In this document: in pieces, positions 18,752 through 28,167 of the stretch
Layout: the number at the start of each line of letters is the position of its first letter
How positions within the stretch are numbered: position 1 is the first letter of the stretch
The notes under the pieces: model-generated
Databases searched by the model: none
What the model saw: only the letters and a program-made list of their open reading frames with translations
What the model was told of the DNA's origin: nothing
NCBI GenBank assembly: GCA_012797695.1
Contig: JAAZOQ010000187.1
Span: forward strand, 1-39,095
DNA length: 39,095 bases
Source: Anaerolineaceae bacterium
GTDB taxonomy: Bacteria; Chloroflexota; Anaerolineae; Anaerolineales; Anaerolineaceae
Direction of reading: 5' to 3'
Translations under genes and position numbers: made by a program

Positions 18752-19389
18752 CATCCAGTGGCCCGATTCATGTGATGGTAGTCGATGATCATGCTGTAGT
18801 TAGAAGCGGCATGGAAGCCTTTCTCGACTCTTACGAAGATCTGGAAATGACCGGGTATGCGCGTACCGGTGAAGAAGCCATTGAGAAATGCATCGAGCTA
18901 AAGCCTGATGTCGTATTAATGGATTTGTTGATGCCGGGGATGGATGGAGCGGCTGCGACCAAAGTACTGCGGCAAAAATGTCCCAAAACTCAGGTCATTG
19001 TGCTGACGAGTTCCAAGGAAGCAACCATGATCCAGAAGGCCATTCAGGCTGGCGCTATTGGATATCTGCTGAAAGACGTACAGGCGGATGAAATTGCCGA
19101 AGCCATCCGTCTGGCCCATTCAGGGAAGTCCATCCTGTCGCCCGAAGCAGCGCAGGCTTTGATACGTGCCTCCAGCCAGCCTAACCCACTGGGATATGAC
19201 CTGAGTGACCGAGAACGTGAAGTACTGGCACTAATGGTGAAGGGGCTAAACAATACCGAGATCGCTGCCAAGCTGATCGTTTCACTTTCCACGGTGAAAC
19301 ACCACGTCAGTCACATCCTCTCAAAGCTGGACGCGACCAATCGAGCAGAAGCGGTAGCGCTGGCAGTACAGCACCGCCTTATCAACTAA
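18748..19389 (+). CDS. NarL/LuxR-family response regulator
   Basis: MVVDDHAVVRSGMEAFL, DVVLMDLLMPGMDG, LSDREREVLALMVKGLNNTEIAAKLIVSLSTVKHHVSHILSKL; ATG at 18748 overlaps kinase stop (ATGA), AAGGAG upstream. Confidence 0.92.
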   Translation: MTSSGPIHVMVVDDHAVVRSGMEAFLDSYEDLEMTGYARTGEEAIEKCIELKPDVVLMDLLMPGMDGAAATKVLRQKCPKTQVIVLTSSKEATMIQKAIQAGAIGYLLKDVQADEIAEAIRLAHSGKSILSPEAAQALIRASSQPNPLGYDLSDREREVLALMVKGLNNTEIAAKLIVSLSTVKHHVSHILSKLDATNRAEAVALAVQHRLIN

Positions 19390-19393
19390 CCCA

Positions 19394-20794
19394 TTACGTG
19401 TTCAGAAATTGCGACTGCGGGCGATAAAGAGAAAGCCCAAGCTGATTCGTCAGATTGTAGGCACAGAACGGAATCAGCTTTCCTTCACGGCTAACGTGAA
19501 TGATATAGCACTCCCGCAAACGTTCAAGATCCAGATTCCAGGCATCTTGAAAGGCCATTCCCGAAATACTAAATGAATAAGTGTTAACGCGCTCCAGAAA
19601 GTCATCCCAACTGCCCAAAATCTGCTTAGGCTCTGAGGTGACCGGCGGTCTGGCAACTGTCCAATGCTTGGCGGTCACCAGACGAGACTTGCGCGAACCA
19701 TCCTGAATTGGGGTGGAGGTCGAGCAGCAGCTACTCGTTTCACGCCGGGTCAAAGGGCGCAGCTCACCCTCCGGCATAAGGACGAAATTGGCATGAAAAG
19801 AGCAATGAGCATTTTCTCCCCCCGGCGGCAAGAAAGATTCGCGCTGAATCCGCCCCTGAGTTTGTTCTGTGATCGCTCGAATCACCTCAGGCAATGTAAT
19901 GCGTTCAGCGTCTGAAGGAGCTTGTGGGTAGCGGCCAAAATAGCTGACCGGCTGAAAATGCACTCCGCGTACCGTTGGGGCGTGAGCCAATGCCAGATCG
20001 ATGATGCGGCCGATTTCATCCGTGTTGATCCCTGGCACCAATGTTGGCACCAAAACTACTCCTATCCCCAAATCGGCACAGTTCCGAATCGCCTGCATCT
20101 TTTGTGCAAAGATTGCCCGGCCGCGCATACGCGAATAAATTTCATCATTTGTTCCATCAAATTGTAGGTAGACGGTACAAAGACCTGCATCTTTCATCTT
20201 CGCCAGATAAGCCACGTCGCGCGAAATGCGCAGTCCATTGGTATTCAATTGAAAAAAAGTGAAGCCCAGGCTTCTCCCTAATGTGATGATCTCAGGGAGG
20301 TCATCACTCATGCACGGTTCCCCACCTGAGAGTTGAATGTTGAATGGGCCGCCAGCCTGCAGCAAACGCCTGTACCATCCCTCTATTTTTTTCAGCGAGG
20401 GTTCACTTGAAGAATCTTTCTTGCCGGCACTGGCAAAACAAAATTTGCATTTCAGATCACAGCGTTCGGTGACATCAAAAAGAACGCAGCAAGGTTCCTG
20501 ACGATGATCGGCACAAAGTCCGCAATCAAACGGGCAACCCTTGTCGATCGAAGTAAAAGGCTGTTGAGGGAAAACAGGTACTTTGGGCCTGGCCCACTCA
20601 GTAAAACCGGGGGTTCCACGCCAGATCACGGTGCGGTAAAACCCATGCTGTGGGCATTCTTTTTCGAGATAAACATCTTCTCCATACCGGACGCGATTTG
20701 CCGGTAAACGTTTCAGACAAACCGGGCATACACTCTCCGTGGATGAAAGCAAAGTCCCCTCGGCAAAAATATCTTGATTTATCATTCCAGTCAC
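19394..20794 (-). CDS. Radical SAM protein, TrsS-like
   Basis: CDLKCKFC (CxxxCxxC), IQLSGGEPCMSDDLPEI, Cys-rich flanks GCPFDCGLCADHRQEPCC, C-terminal LIPFCAYNLTNQLG. Confidence 0.8.
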   Translation of the reverse strand: MTGMINQDIFAEGTLLSSTESVCPVCLKRLPANRVRYGEDVYLEKECPQHGFYRTVIWRGTPGFTEWARPKVPVFPQQPFTSIDKGCPFDCGLCADHRQEPCCVLFDVTERCDLKCKFCFASAGKKDSSSEPSLKKIEGWYRRLLQAGGPFNIQLSGGEPCMSDDLPEIITLGRSLGFTFFQLNTNGLRISRDVAYLAKMKDAGLCTVYLQFDGTNDEIYSRMRGRAIFAQKMQAIRNCADLGIGVVLVPTLVPGINTDEIGRIIDLALAHAPTVRGVHFQPVSYFGRYPQAPSDAERITLPEVIRAITEQTQGRIQRESFLPPGGENAHCSFHANFVLMPEGELRPLTRRETSSCCSTSTPIQDGSRKSRLVTAKHWTVARPPVTSEPKQILGSWDDFLERVNTYSFSISGMAFQDAWNLDLERLRECYIIHVSREGKLIPFCAYNLTNQLGLSLYRPQSQFLNT

Positions 20795-20812
20795 TTCTAT
20801 TTTAGGATTCCC

Positions 20813-21256
20813 CTAACGATCACTTGCAGAAAGGTCAAAGCCATTTTCAACCAGTAATTCCTTGGCGCGCTGATAAGTTGCCGCGATCAAATTTGGACAA
20901 ATTTCGGCTACCTTCTTCCGATCTTGCCCCACCAGGTTCTCGCAGTGGATTCCTCCGCAAGGCACACCATATTCCTGCTTAAACCACTTGAGCAGATCTT
21001 CGATCATAAACATCAGCCGTGGCTCGTCCTCTTCTTCGGGAAGACCACGGCCAGCATAAAGCCCCAGCATGCAAACCGCACCGGTCAGGGCCCCACAGAC
21101 ATCACCGGTATACCCCAGGCCTCCTGCCAGCCCCTGCATTGCCCGAATCAGATCGGGGTTCTCCTTCCCCTGCATCTCCAGAGCCATTTTCAGTATGACT
21201 TGGCTGCAGGAAAAACCCTGCGCCTTAAATTCCATCATTTGTTCGAGGTCATCCAT
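20813..21256 (-). CDS. C_GCAxxG_C_C family protein
   Basis: GFSCSQVIL, GDVCGALTGAVCMLGLYAG, GVPCGGIHCENLV, AEICPNLI. Confidence 0.85.
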   Translation of the reverse strand: MDDLEQMMEFKAQGFSCSQVILKMALEMQGKENPDLIRAMQGLAGGLGYTGDVCGALTGAVCMLGLYAGRGLPEEEDEPRLMFMIEDLLKWFKQEYGVPCGGIHCENLVGQDRKKVAEICPNLIAATYQRAKELLVENGFDLSASDR

Positions 21257-21289
21257 AATAAGACTCCTTTAATGACGAGTTCTGTCGTC

Positions 21290-22024
21290 TCATTTGCCAT
21301 TCCTCTTCTTTTTCTGCGCAACGCACAAAAAATAACTGATCTTCGCTCGAGAAACCGCCAGCACCAGATCAAAGGGATCCAGCGATAAGTTCTCCGGGTT
21401 GATCAGTGTATTCAAATCGGCTCCAGCACAAAAAGCGGAAAGTGCTTCTGCATGATCTTCCCAAACCGCCAGAGAGAAACCAGATCGCTGCAGTATGTCC
21501 CAGAGTTCTTTTTGTGCGAAGGCATTTGCCAGACAGCTATTGGGAACCAATCTGCGAATTTCTGATAACTGGTCAGGGACGCGCGCATAAAGGTCCGTCA
21601 AGATCAGCACACCCGTTTGCTGAAGAACGCGATGAATTTCTATCAGTACCCCAGACAAATCCTGAAACACGGATAAACTGCATTCACAAATCACCGCTTC
21701 TAAAGAAGAAGTTTGAATCGGCAAATGCAGGGCATCCCCCTGTATGCCCGGAAATGTCCGCGAGTTTGCAAGTTCTGGCTGGAGCAAAGTTCGTGAAAAA
21801 TCCAGCCCGAAAGCCGGGTATCCCAGACCACGCAAATAGCGAACTGTTCGACCCGTTCCACAGCCCAGATCCAAAACATGATCTCCTGGGCCAAGCGAGC
21901 CAAGTTCTACCGCGCGTCGGGTCAATTCACTCCCGCCCGGATGAAGAGTTCCCCCCATCATCGGGCTGCAGGTTGTTTTCTCATAGAGACTCACCGATGC
22001 AGGCGGCATCTGCGCTGTCGTCAC
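21290..22024 (-). CDS. Class I SAM-dependent methyltransferase (TrsM/DVU_1556-like)
   Basis: GSLGPGDHVLDLGCGTGRTVRYLRGLGYPAFGLDFS, ALHLPIQTSSLEAVICECSLSVFQDL. Confidence 0.8.
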   Translation of the reverse strand: MTTAQMPPASVSLYEKTTCSPMMGGTLHPGGSELTRRAVELGSLGPGDHVLDLGCGTGRTVRYLRGLGYPAFGLDFSRTLLQPELANSRTFPGIQGDALHLPIQTSSLEAVICECSLSVFQDLSGVLIEIHRVLQQTGVLILTDLYARVPDQLSEIRRLVPNSCLANAFAQKELWDILQRSGFSLAVWEDHAEALSAFCAGADLNTLINPENLSLDPFDLVLAVSRAKISYFLCVAQKKKRNGK

Positions 22025-22033
22025 AGGCTGCTC

Positions 22034-22246
22034 CTATTTATCTTCCACTGCTCTTTCGACTTCAGCCATCTTCCCAAGTGCCAGATCTTCAGGTACCAGC
22101 ACCAATCCACACTTGGGGCAGCGCAGAAGATCTACCGGGTAAGAATTCCCCAGGTAAGATACCATCACCTTTCCCGGTTCAAGTGGAACATGACATTTCG
22201 AGCAGGTCCAGTGGCCCTGAGCAATGGCTTGAACTACTTCGCTCAT
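22034..22246 (-). CDS. Small zinc-ribbon/redox protein (DVU_1557-like)
   Basis: GHWTCSKCHVPLEPGKVMVSYLGNSYPVDLLRCPKCGLVLVPEDLALGKMAEVERAVEDK: two CxxC motifs; overlaps next gene by 4 nt. Confidence 0.75.
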   Translation of the reverse strand: MSEVVQAIAQGHWTCSKCHVPLEPGKVMVSYLGNSYPVDLLRCPKCGLVLVPEDLALGKMAEVERAVEDK

Positions 22247-24540
22247 GATCTGCCTCCTTCGAGAAGTTCCATGCGATGACTATAGGCATTGTGAATCACG
22301 TAGTGATCCTCCTCGACTGAGTAATCTACCCAGTAGGTCACCCGAGTGGGTTTGTAATGTGCCAGGAAATGACCATTCTCCTGCTGCAAAAATTTACTCT
22401 GGGTACGTTCAGCATATTCGATCACTTTTTGGAGATCCTCGGTCAAGATCAAGCGATCTTCAAGAAGTTGCTTTACCTCATCAGAAAAAACCAATTGAAT
22501 CGACTCATAATTTTCGTGGTCAGGCATCGTTTCACTCCAGATTTCTTTGAGCATCTGCTCTTTGAGACGGGCACGATTCTCATGCCGCTGCGAGAACCCT
22601 GGCCCCTTACGTTCGGCACGGGTACGCAAATCACTGGCATAGAAAAGATCCAGCAAATGCAAAGTGGATTTGCCATGATTGGCAAAGAAATCGCGGCACA
22701 TGGAACAATAAGTCAAATAATCATTGGCGCTCTCATGAATCCGCCGCTCAATGATCTGCTGCGATAACGGAGGGTTCGCCAACCAGGTTTGCCCGCCGAA
22801 ACTGCAGCAAGTCGTCTTTTCGCGATTGAGCGGTAATTCTTCAATACGATAACCCATTTTTTGTGCCAGACTGCGTACGCTCGTATGAATTTGTGATTCA
22901 TAGCGGGTAGAACATGGGTCATGAATGGAAACAACCCCACCTTTTTTAGAAACCGCCCCTTCCGGCAATCCATATTGATCAAAGATCTCCCACAATGACA
23001 CAATGGGTAAATCAGGCAAATTGTTCTTGAACACCTGATAGCAGCTGGAACAGGCCAGAACTACCTTCGGTTTACCCAATTCTGCATAGTGAGCCTTGAA
23101 TTCCTCCAGCGCTGCCTGGAATATCTCTCGCTCGCCGGCCCAATCTGCCGGTGCCCCGCAGCAGCCCAGCATCAAACCTACCTGTGGCAAATGGTCCTCT
23201 AAATAAGCATATACCTGCTTCACCTGCTCCGGGGCCGAAGCACTGAGCTGGCAGCCCGGGAAGAAAACATATTGGCTTGAATCCGTGCCCGGCTGATTAC
23301 GGGTCAATGAAAAATGCGGACTGTTGCTAAATGCCATGTCGCGCAAGGCAAAGTCGTGCGCTGAGGGAGGCATGTGGCCCTGTTCCACCATCGTCTGGCG
23401 GGCTTCCTTACACAACGCGCCCATATCCAGGTGCGTGGGGCAAACCTCTTTGCATTGGCCGCACAAACTGCACGAATTGATCATTTTATTGAACAATCGT
23501 GTCCCCATCACAATCGAGAGGTTGTTATAGATCTGTCTGACGTATTTCTTCGGATAGCCGCCGTAGAAGGAGAGATACTCGCAATCCTTAACGCATTCCA
23601 TACACTCACATTGCAAGCAGCGGGCAGCCTCACTTTTTGCCTCCTCTGCCGTGTACCCCTTGCCGCGCATGTGAGTTACTGGCTGCCGCGATTCCCCAGC
23701 CATGTTCGTGTACAGACAGCTCTCATAAGGCCCTTCATTGACCCGGGATGCCGTCAACGAAACCTTTTGGATCGAGCGATCCATAGAAACCGCGGCGATG
23801 CGGCCATCTGACATAGCCGTAATGAAAGGCAACTCTTTTTGACTGCCAACCTCACTACCAGCAAAAACCCCAGGCAAAGCAGTGCTGCGCGTCACCGGAT
23901 CGATGGCACCCAGTACAGATTCGCGGCCCGCCCCGACCGCCACATAGACCGCATCGAACTCGTGCTGCAACTGTCCCAGAGTGATCCGGTTGGAATCCGC
24001 ATTAAAGCTAACCGCTGTATTAAGATGCACCTCAATGCCCAGCTGCAGCAAAGCTTCGATCTCTTTTTCCAACACAGCATGAGGTAAACAGTCCTCAGCA
24101 AACGAGCGCAGCCTTCCCCCGAGTACGCCAGATGCTTCATAGATCACAACCGTATAGCGTTTGTGAGCCAGATCGTAAGCCGCAGTCAGCCCACTGATCC
24201 CACCACCCACAATCGCCACACGCTGTTTACGGCGTGTGAGCGAGGAAGCCTTTTCTTCTGCCGGGCTGCCCAATTCGACGCAAACACGTTCCAGGTCAGC
24301 CACAGCAATGGGCTCATGGCGCAGGCACACCTCACGGCAAGGCTGTTCACAGATACGACACGTCAGCGTCGCAAAAGGCAATGCCTTTTTGAGAGTTTGC
24401 AGTCCAGCAGTGAAATTCCCTTGCTGCACATTCGCGCACAGCGTCCGCACATCCACGTGCATCGGACAGCTCGCAACGCAAGCCGGGGCGCATTCTTGAA
24501 TACACTGTGTTTCCAGATCGTGCAAATGATTTTGATCCAT
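22243..24540 (-). CDS. FAD-dependent GltD-like oxidoreductase fused to Fe-S and HdrB/CCG domains
   Basis: ETQCIQECAPACVASCP and CRICEQPCREVC clusters; RVAIVGGGISGLTAAYDLA; CSLCGQCKEVCPTHL; CCG-like FFPGCQLSA..MLGCCGAPADWAGE and DPCSTRY..TTCCSFGGQ..CSMC. Confidence 0.85.
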   Translation of the reverse strand: MDQNHLHDLETQCIQECAPACVASCPMHVDVRTLCANVQQGNFTAGLQTLKKALPFATLTCRICEQPCREVCLRHEPIAVADLERVCVELGSPAEEKASSLTRRKQRVAIVGGGISGLTAAYDLAHKRYTVVIYEASGVLGGRLRSFAEDCLPHAVLEKEIEALLQLGIEVHLNTAVSFNADSNRITLGQLQHEFDAVYVAVGAGRESVLGAIDPVTRSTALPGVFAGSEVGSQKELPFITAMSDGRIAAVSMDRSIQKVSLTASRVNEGPYESCLYTNMAGESRQPVTHMRGKGYTAEEAKSEAARCLQCECMECVKDCEYLSFYGGYPKKYVRQIYNNLSIVMGTRLFNKMINSCSLCGQCKEVCPTHLDMGALCKEARQTMVEQGHMPPSAHDFALRDMAFSNSPHFSLTRNQPGTDSSQYVFFPGCQLSASAPEQVKQVYAYLEDHLPQVGLMLGCCGAPADWAGEREIFQAALEEFKAHYAELGKPKVVLACSSCYQVFKNNLPDLPIVSLWEIFDQYGLPEGAVSKKGGVVSIHDPCSTRYESQIHTSVRSLAQKMGYRIEELPLNREKTTCCSFGGQTWLANPPLSQQIIERRIHESANDYLTYCSMCRDFFANHGKSTLHLLDLFYASDLRTRAERKGPGFSQRHENRARLKEQMLKEIWSETMPDHENYESIQLVFSDEVKQLLEDRLILTEDLQKVIEYAERTQSKFLQQENGHFLAHYKPTRVTYWVDYSVEEDHYVIHNAYSHRMELLEGGRS

Positions 24541-24664
24541 AACGAATCCTGTTGACCCTTTTCACGAAAACGAAGTATTCAGTTTTGCTAATTTTTCTTC
24601 TCTCAGTATAGAGAGAATATTCTACAGGAACAACCGTCAAGAGTAGCGTTTTGGCATCGGTCAA

Positions 24665-24687
24665 CTGACCCATTTTAAATGGGTCAG
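24665..24687. promoter_or_regulatory. 23-bp perfect palindrome, candidate operator between divergent operons
   Basis: CTGACCCATTT-T-AAATGGGTCAG: 11-bp arms, 1-nt centre. Confidence 0.7.
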
Positions 24688-24844
24688 GCGGCCAGTGCTG
24701 AATTATCCGAGTGCACGTTTTCACCGGGCCATAAACCTTCTATGATGAAGATGATACCAAGCAAAGCGGAAAAGTTTCAACTGAATATCTTTCGTAGTTC
24801 CTGAAACCATCCAAATTCAACAAAAATTTATTAAGGAGGTAAGG

Positions 24845-27601
24845 ATGCAAAAGAAAACATTTGTAGTCAATGGCGTTCCCCAAACAGTCGAAATTGACGA
24901 CGAAACGTCATTGGGAGATGTTTTGCGCGAGAAGCTGATGCTTACCGGCACAAAACTCTCCTGTAGACAGGGACACTGTGGCGCTTGCTCCGTTCTTATT
25001 GACGGCAAGCTGACCCTGTCTTGTGTCACCCGGGCCAAGCGTGTACCCGATGGCGCGAAGATCACCACAGTAGAAGGAATTGGCACACCTGAGAAAATGC
25101 ACCCCATCCAAATTGCATTTATTGCTCATGGCGCCGCCCAATGCGGTTTCTGTACCCCCGGTATGATCGTTTCATCGAAAGCTTTGCTAGATAAAGACCC
25201 CAATCCCTCTCGCGAAGAGGTACGGGAATGGCTGACCAAGCATCACAACGTCTGCCGCTGCACCGGTTACAAACCCATCGTGGATGCCATCATGGATGCA
25301 GCCAAAGTCATGCGTGGTGAAATGAGCCAGGCTGAACTCGAATTCAAGATGCCCGCCGATGGGCACATCTGGGGCACCAAGTTCCCGCGCCCGACCGCCA
25401 AAGCCAAAGTTACGGGTACACTCGACTTTGGTCAGGATCAAGCGCTCAAAATGCCTGCCAACACCCTGCGCTTAGCTCTGGTCCAGGCAAAAGTTCCCCA
25501 TGCCAACATCCTTTCTATCGATACCTCCGAAGCTGAAAAGATGCCCGGCGTTTTCAAAGTGGTCACTTCTAAAGACGTCAAGGGCAAAAACCGCATCACC
25601 GGTTTGATCACCTTCCCGACGAATAAAGGGGATGGCTGGGATCGCCCCATTCTGTGCGATACCAAGATCTTCCAGATTGGTGATGCTATCGCCATCGTCT
25701 GCGCGGATACTGAAGCACACGCTCGTGCAGCTGCCGATAAAGTCAAGGTTGAACTGGAAGTGTTGCCCGCTTACATGAATGCGATCGATGCCATGGAAGA
25801 AGATGCCATCGAAATCCATCCGGGAACCCCGAATATTTACTTCGAACAGCCCATTGTCAAAGGCGATGACACCAAATCCATTATGGAAACTGCCCCCTAC
25901 GTTGCAGAAGACAGCTACTATACTCAGCGCCAGCCGCATCTTTCCATCGAAACGGATACCGGTTTCGCTTACTTCGACAAAGAAGGGCGTTTGACCATTC
26001 ACTCCAAGAGTATCGGTCTGTATCTGCACTTGCTCATGATCGCCCCTGGAATTGGTCTGCCCCCCGAGAAGATCCGCATGGTGCAAACTTACGCCGGCGG
26101 TACTTTCGGCTACAAATTCTCCCCGACCATGGAAGCCCTGTTGGGCGTTGCCTGTATGGCAACCGGCCGCCCGGTTTCACTGACCTATGACTACACCCAA
26201 TACATGCAGTACACCGGCAAGCGCTCCCCATTCTTCACCACCGTGAAGATGGCCGCTGATGAAAAAGGCAAGCTCGTAGCCATGGAAACGGATTGGACCT
26301 GCGATCATGGTCCCTATTCCGAATTCGGCGATCTGCTGACCCTGCGCGGTGCCCAATACATCGGTGCCGGTTACAACATTCCCAACATTCGTGGTCTCGG
26401 CCGCACCGTCTGCACGAACCACGTCTGGGGTGCTGCCTTCCGTGGTTATGGCGCTCCTGAGAGTGAATTCCCCTCCGAGAGTCTGATCGATGAGCTGGCC
26501 GAGAAGGTTGGCATGGACCCGTTGGAATTCCGCTACATCAACGTCTACCGCCCAGGGGATACCACCCCCACCGGTCAGGATCCCGATGTCTACTCCCTGC
26601 CCGAGATGATCGACAAACTGCGCCCACGCTATCAGGCTGCCCTCGAGAAAGCCAAACGCGAATCCACCCCCGAGAAGAAGAAGGGTGTCGGCGTGGCAAT
26701 CGGTATCTACGGCTGCGGTCTGGATGGTGTGGATAGCGCCGAGATGGAAATCGAACTCACCAAGACCGGTGTAACCGTTTTTGCTAACTGGCACGATCAT
26801 GGCCAGGGTGCAGATATGGGCACCCTGGGAACCGCCCACGAAGCCCTGCGCCCACTGGGTCTGAAACCCGAACAGATCAAACTGGTAATGAACGACACCG
26901 CGTTCACCCTCAATGGTGGCCCTGCCGGCGGTAGCCGCAGCCAGGTGTTCGTTGGCAATGCCATCAAGAACGGCTGCGAGAATTTGCTGGCTGCCATGCA
27001 GAAAGGCCCGAACAAATATCGTACTTACGATGAGATGGTTGCCGAAGGTTTGCCGTTGAAATACAAAGGCAGTTGGGCTTCTTCCATGGCCACGAACTGC
27101 GATGCCGAAACCGGCCAGGGAAAACCATTCGCTGTCTACATGTATGGTGTGTTCATGGCTGAGGTCGAGGTCGAGGTCAAGAGCGGCAAGACCAAGGTCG
27201 AAGCACTCACGCTGGTTGCTGATATCGGTAAGATCAACAACAAACTGGTCGTAGATGGTCAAATCTATGGCGGTCTTGCCCAGGGCGTGGGTCTGGCTCT
27301 CTCAGAAGACTTCGAAGACTACTCCATCCACTCTACCTTACTCGGTGCAGGCGTTCCGTATGCCACCGATATTCCGGATAAGATCGACATCATTTACGTC
27401 GAGACTCCCCGCGAATACGGTCCTTTCGGCGCTGCTGGTGTGGGCGAATTGCCGTTGTGCGCTCCCCATCCTGCCATCATCAATGCGATCAAGAATGCGA
27501 CAGGCGCTCGTGTGACCAATTTGCCTGCCCGCCCGCCAAAAGTGGTGACCAGCATCAAGCTGAAAGAGAAGGCGGACGCCACTGTTTCGCTGATTTCCTA
27601 A
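24845..27601 (+). CDS. mop: Molybdopterin aldehyde oxidoreductase (MOP-like, xanthine oxidase family, no FAD domain)
   Basis: CRQGHCGACSVLIDGK, AAQCGFCTPGMIV, NVCRCTGYKPIVDAI two [2Fe-2S] domains fused to Mo domains; AFRGYGAPESEFPSE, GPAGGSRSQVFVGNA, FGAAGVGELPLCAPHPAI with catalytic Glu. RBS AAGGAGG. Confidence 0.93.
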   Translation: MQKKTFVVNGVPQTVEIDDETSLGDVLREKLMLTGTKLSCRQGHCGACSVLIDGKLTLSCVTRAKRVPDGAKITTVEGIGTPEKMHPIQIAFIAHGAAQCGFCTPGMIVSSKALLDKDPNPSREEVREWLTKHHNVCRCTGYKPIVDAIMDAAKVMRGEMSQAELEFKMPADGHIWGTKFPRPTAKAKVTGTLDFGQDQALKMPANTLRLALVQAKVPHANILSIDTSEAEKMPGVFKVVTSKDVKGKNRITGLITFPTNKGDGWDRPILCDTKIFQIGDAIAIVCADTEAHARAAADKVKVELEVLPAYMNAIDAMEEDAIEIHPGTPNIYFEQPIVKGDDTKSIMETAPYVAEDSYYTQRQPHLSIETDTGFAYFDKEGRLTIHSKSIGLYLHLLMIAPGIGLPPEKIRMVQTYAGGTFGYKFSPTMEALLGVACMATGRPVSLTYDYTQYMQYTGKRSPFFTTVKMAADEKGKLVAMETDWTCDHGPYSEFGDLLTLRGAQYIGAGYNIPNIRGLGRTVCTNHVWGAAFRGYGAPESEFPSESLIDELAEKVGMDPLEFRYINVYRPGDTTPTGQDPDVYSLPEMIDKLRPRYQAALEKAKRESTPEKKKGVGVAIGIYGCGLDGVDSAEMEIELTKTGVTVFANWHDHGQGADMGTLGTAHEALRPLGLKPEQIKLVMNDTAFTLNGGPAGGSRSQVFVGNAIKNGCENLLAAMQKGPNKYRTYDEMVAEGLPLKYKGSWASSMATNCDAETGQGKPFAVYMYGVFMAEVEVEVKSGKTKVEALTLVADIGKINNKLVVDGQIYGGLAQGVGLALSEDFEDYSIHSTLLGAGVPYATDIPDKIDIIYVETPREYGPFGAAGVGELPLCAPHPAIINAIKNATGARVTNLPARPPKVVTSIKLKEKADATVSLIS

Positions 27602-27631
27602 TTTCTGTTTACTCGCACCGCAAAGGAGTTA

Positions 27632-28120
27632 ATGATTATGGCAAAAATGATAATGGTTCATCCCGATCGTTGCGTGGGTTGCAAGAGCTGTGTTGCGGCC
27701 TGTGCCTTTGAACATGAAGGGAGCCAGCGTCTCGAAGCATCTCGGGTGCACGTTTTCAACTTTGACTTTGAAGGTGTCAACGTGCCGATGATGTGCCAGC
27801 ACTGCAGTGATGCAGCCTGTGTCACCGTCTGCCCCACGGGTGCTATGCACCGCAACCCTGAAACATCCGTCATCGAATACGATGCCTCCCGCTGCATCCG
27901 CTGCCGTATGTGCACCATGGCCTGCCCGTTTGGCAATTCAGTCTATGACGCTCTGACTGACACCATTTTGAAATGCGATCTTTGCAATGGTGATCCCGCC
28001 TGCGTGAAAGTTTGCCCGTCTGATGCACTCGAATACGTCGACGACACCGTCTCTACATTCTCCCGCCAAAAGAACTTCGCTGCAAAACTAAAAGAAACAA
28101 TCCAGGAATTTCCTGGCTAG
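27632..28120 (+). CDS. 4x[4Fe-4S] ferredoxin (HycB/CooF-like)
   Basis: CVGCKSCVAAC, CQHCSDAACVTVCPTGA, CIRCRMCTMACPFG, CDLCNGDPACVKVCPSDAL. Confidence 0.9.
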   Translation: MIMAKMIMVHPDRCVGCKSCVAACAFEHEGSQRLEASRVHVFNFDFEGVNVPMMCQHCSDAACVTVCPTGAMHRNPETSVIEYDASRCIRCRMCTMACPFGNSVYDALTDTILKCDLCNGDPACVKVCPSDALEYVDDTVSTFSRQKNFAAKLKETIQEFPG

Positions 28121-28134
28121 ACTTTATCCCACTT

Positions 28135-28167
28135 CTGCGCCAGTCGGGCCATCCCCGGCTGGCGTAG
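28135..28167 (+). other. Intra-operon RNA hairpin, 14-bp stem
   Basis: CUGCGCCAGUCGGG (28135-28148) / CCCGGCUGGCGUAG (28154-28167), 5-nt loop, two G-U pairs; no U-tract. Confidence 0.65.

Noticed and set aside
21406-22248. 280-aa plus-strand ORF opposite the methyltransferase and zinc-ribbon genes
   Set aside because: Antisense shadow, low-complexity composition.
25472-26086. 204-aa minus-strand ORF in mop and other long antisense ORFs (33594..34412, 30814..31434)
   Set aside because: Antisense to well-supported genes, no plausible start context or family.
27160-27183. GAGGTC tandem microrepeat
   Set aside because: Encodes EVEVEVK inside a conserved beta-rich region of MOP; ordinary codon repetition.
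26177-27262. 361-aa minus-strand ORF antisense to the aldehyde oxidoreductase gene
   Set aside because: Shadow ORF over a strongly coding, high-GC gene; no recognisable domain.
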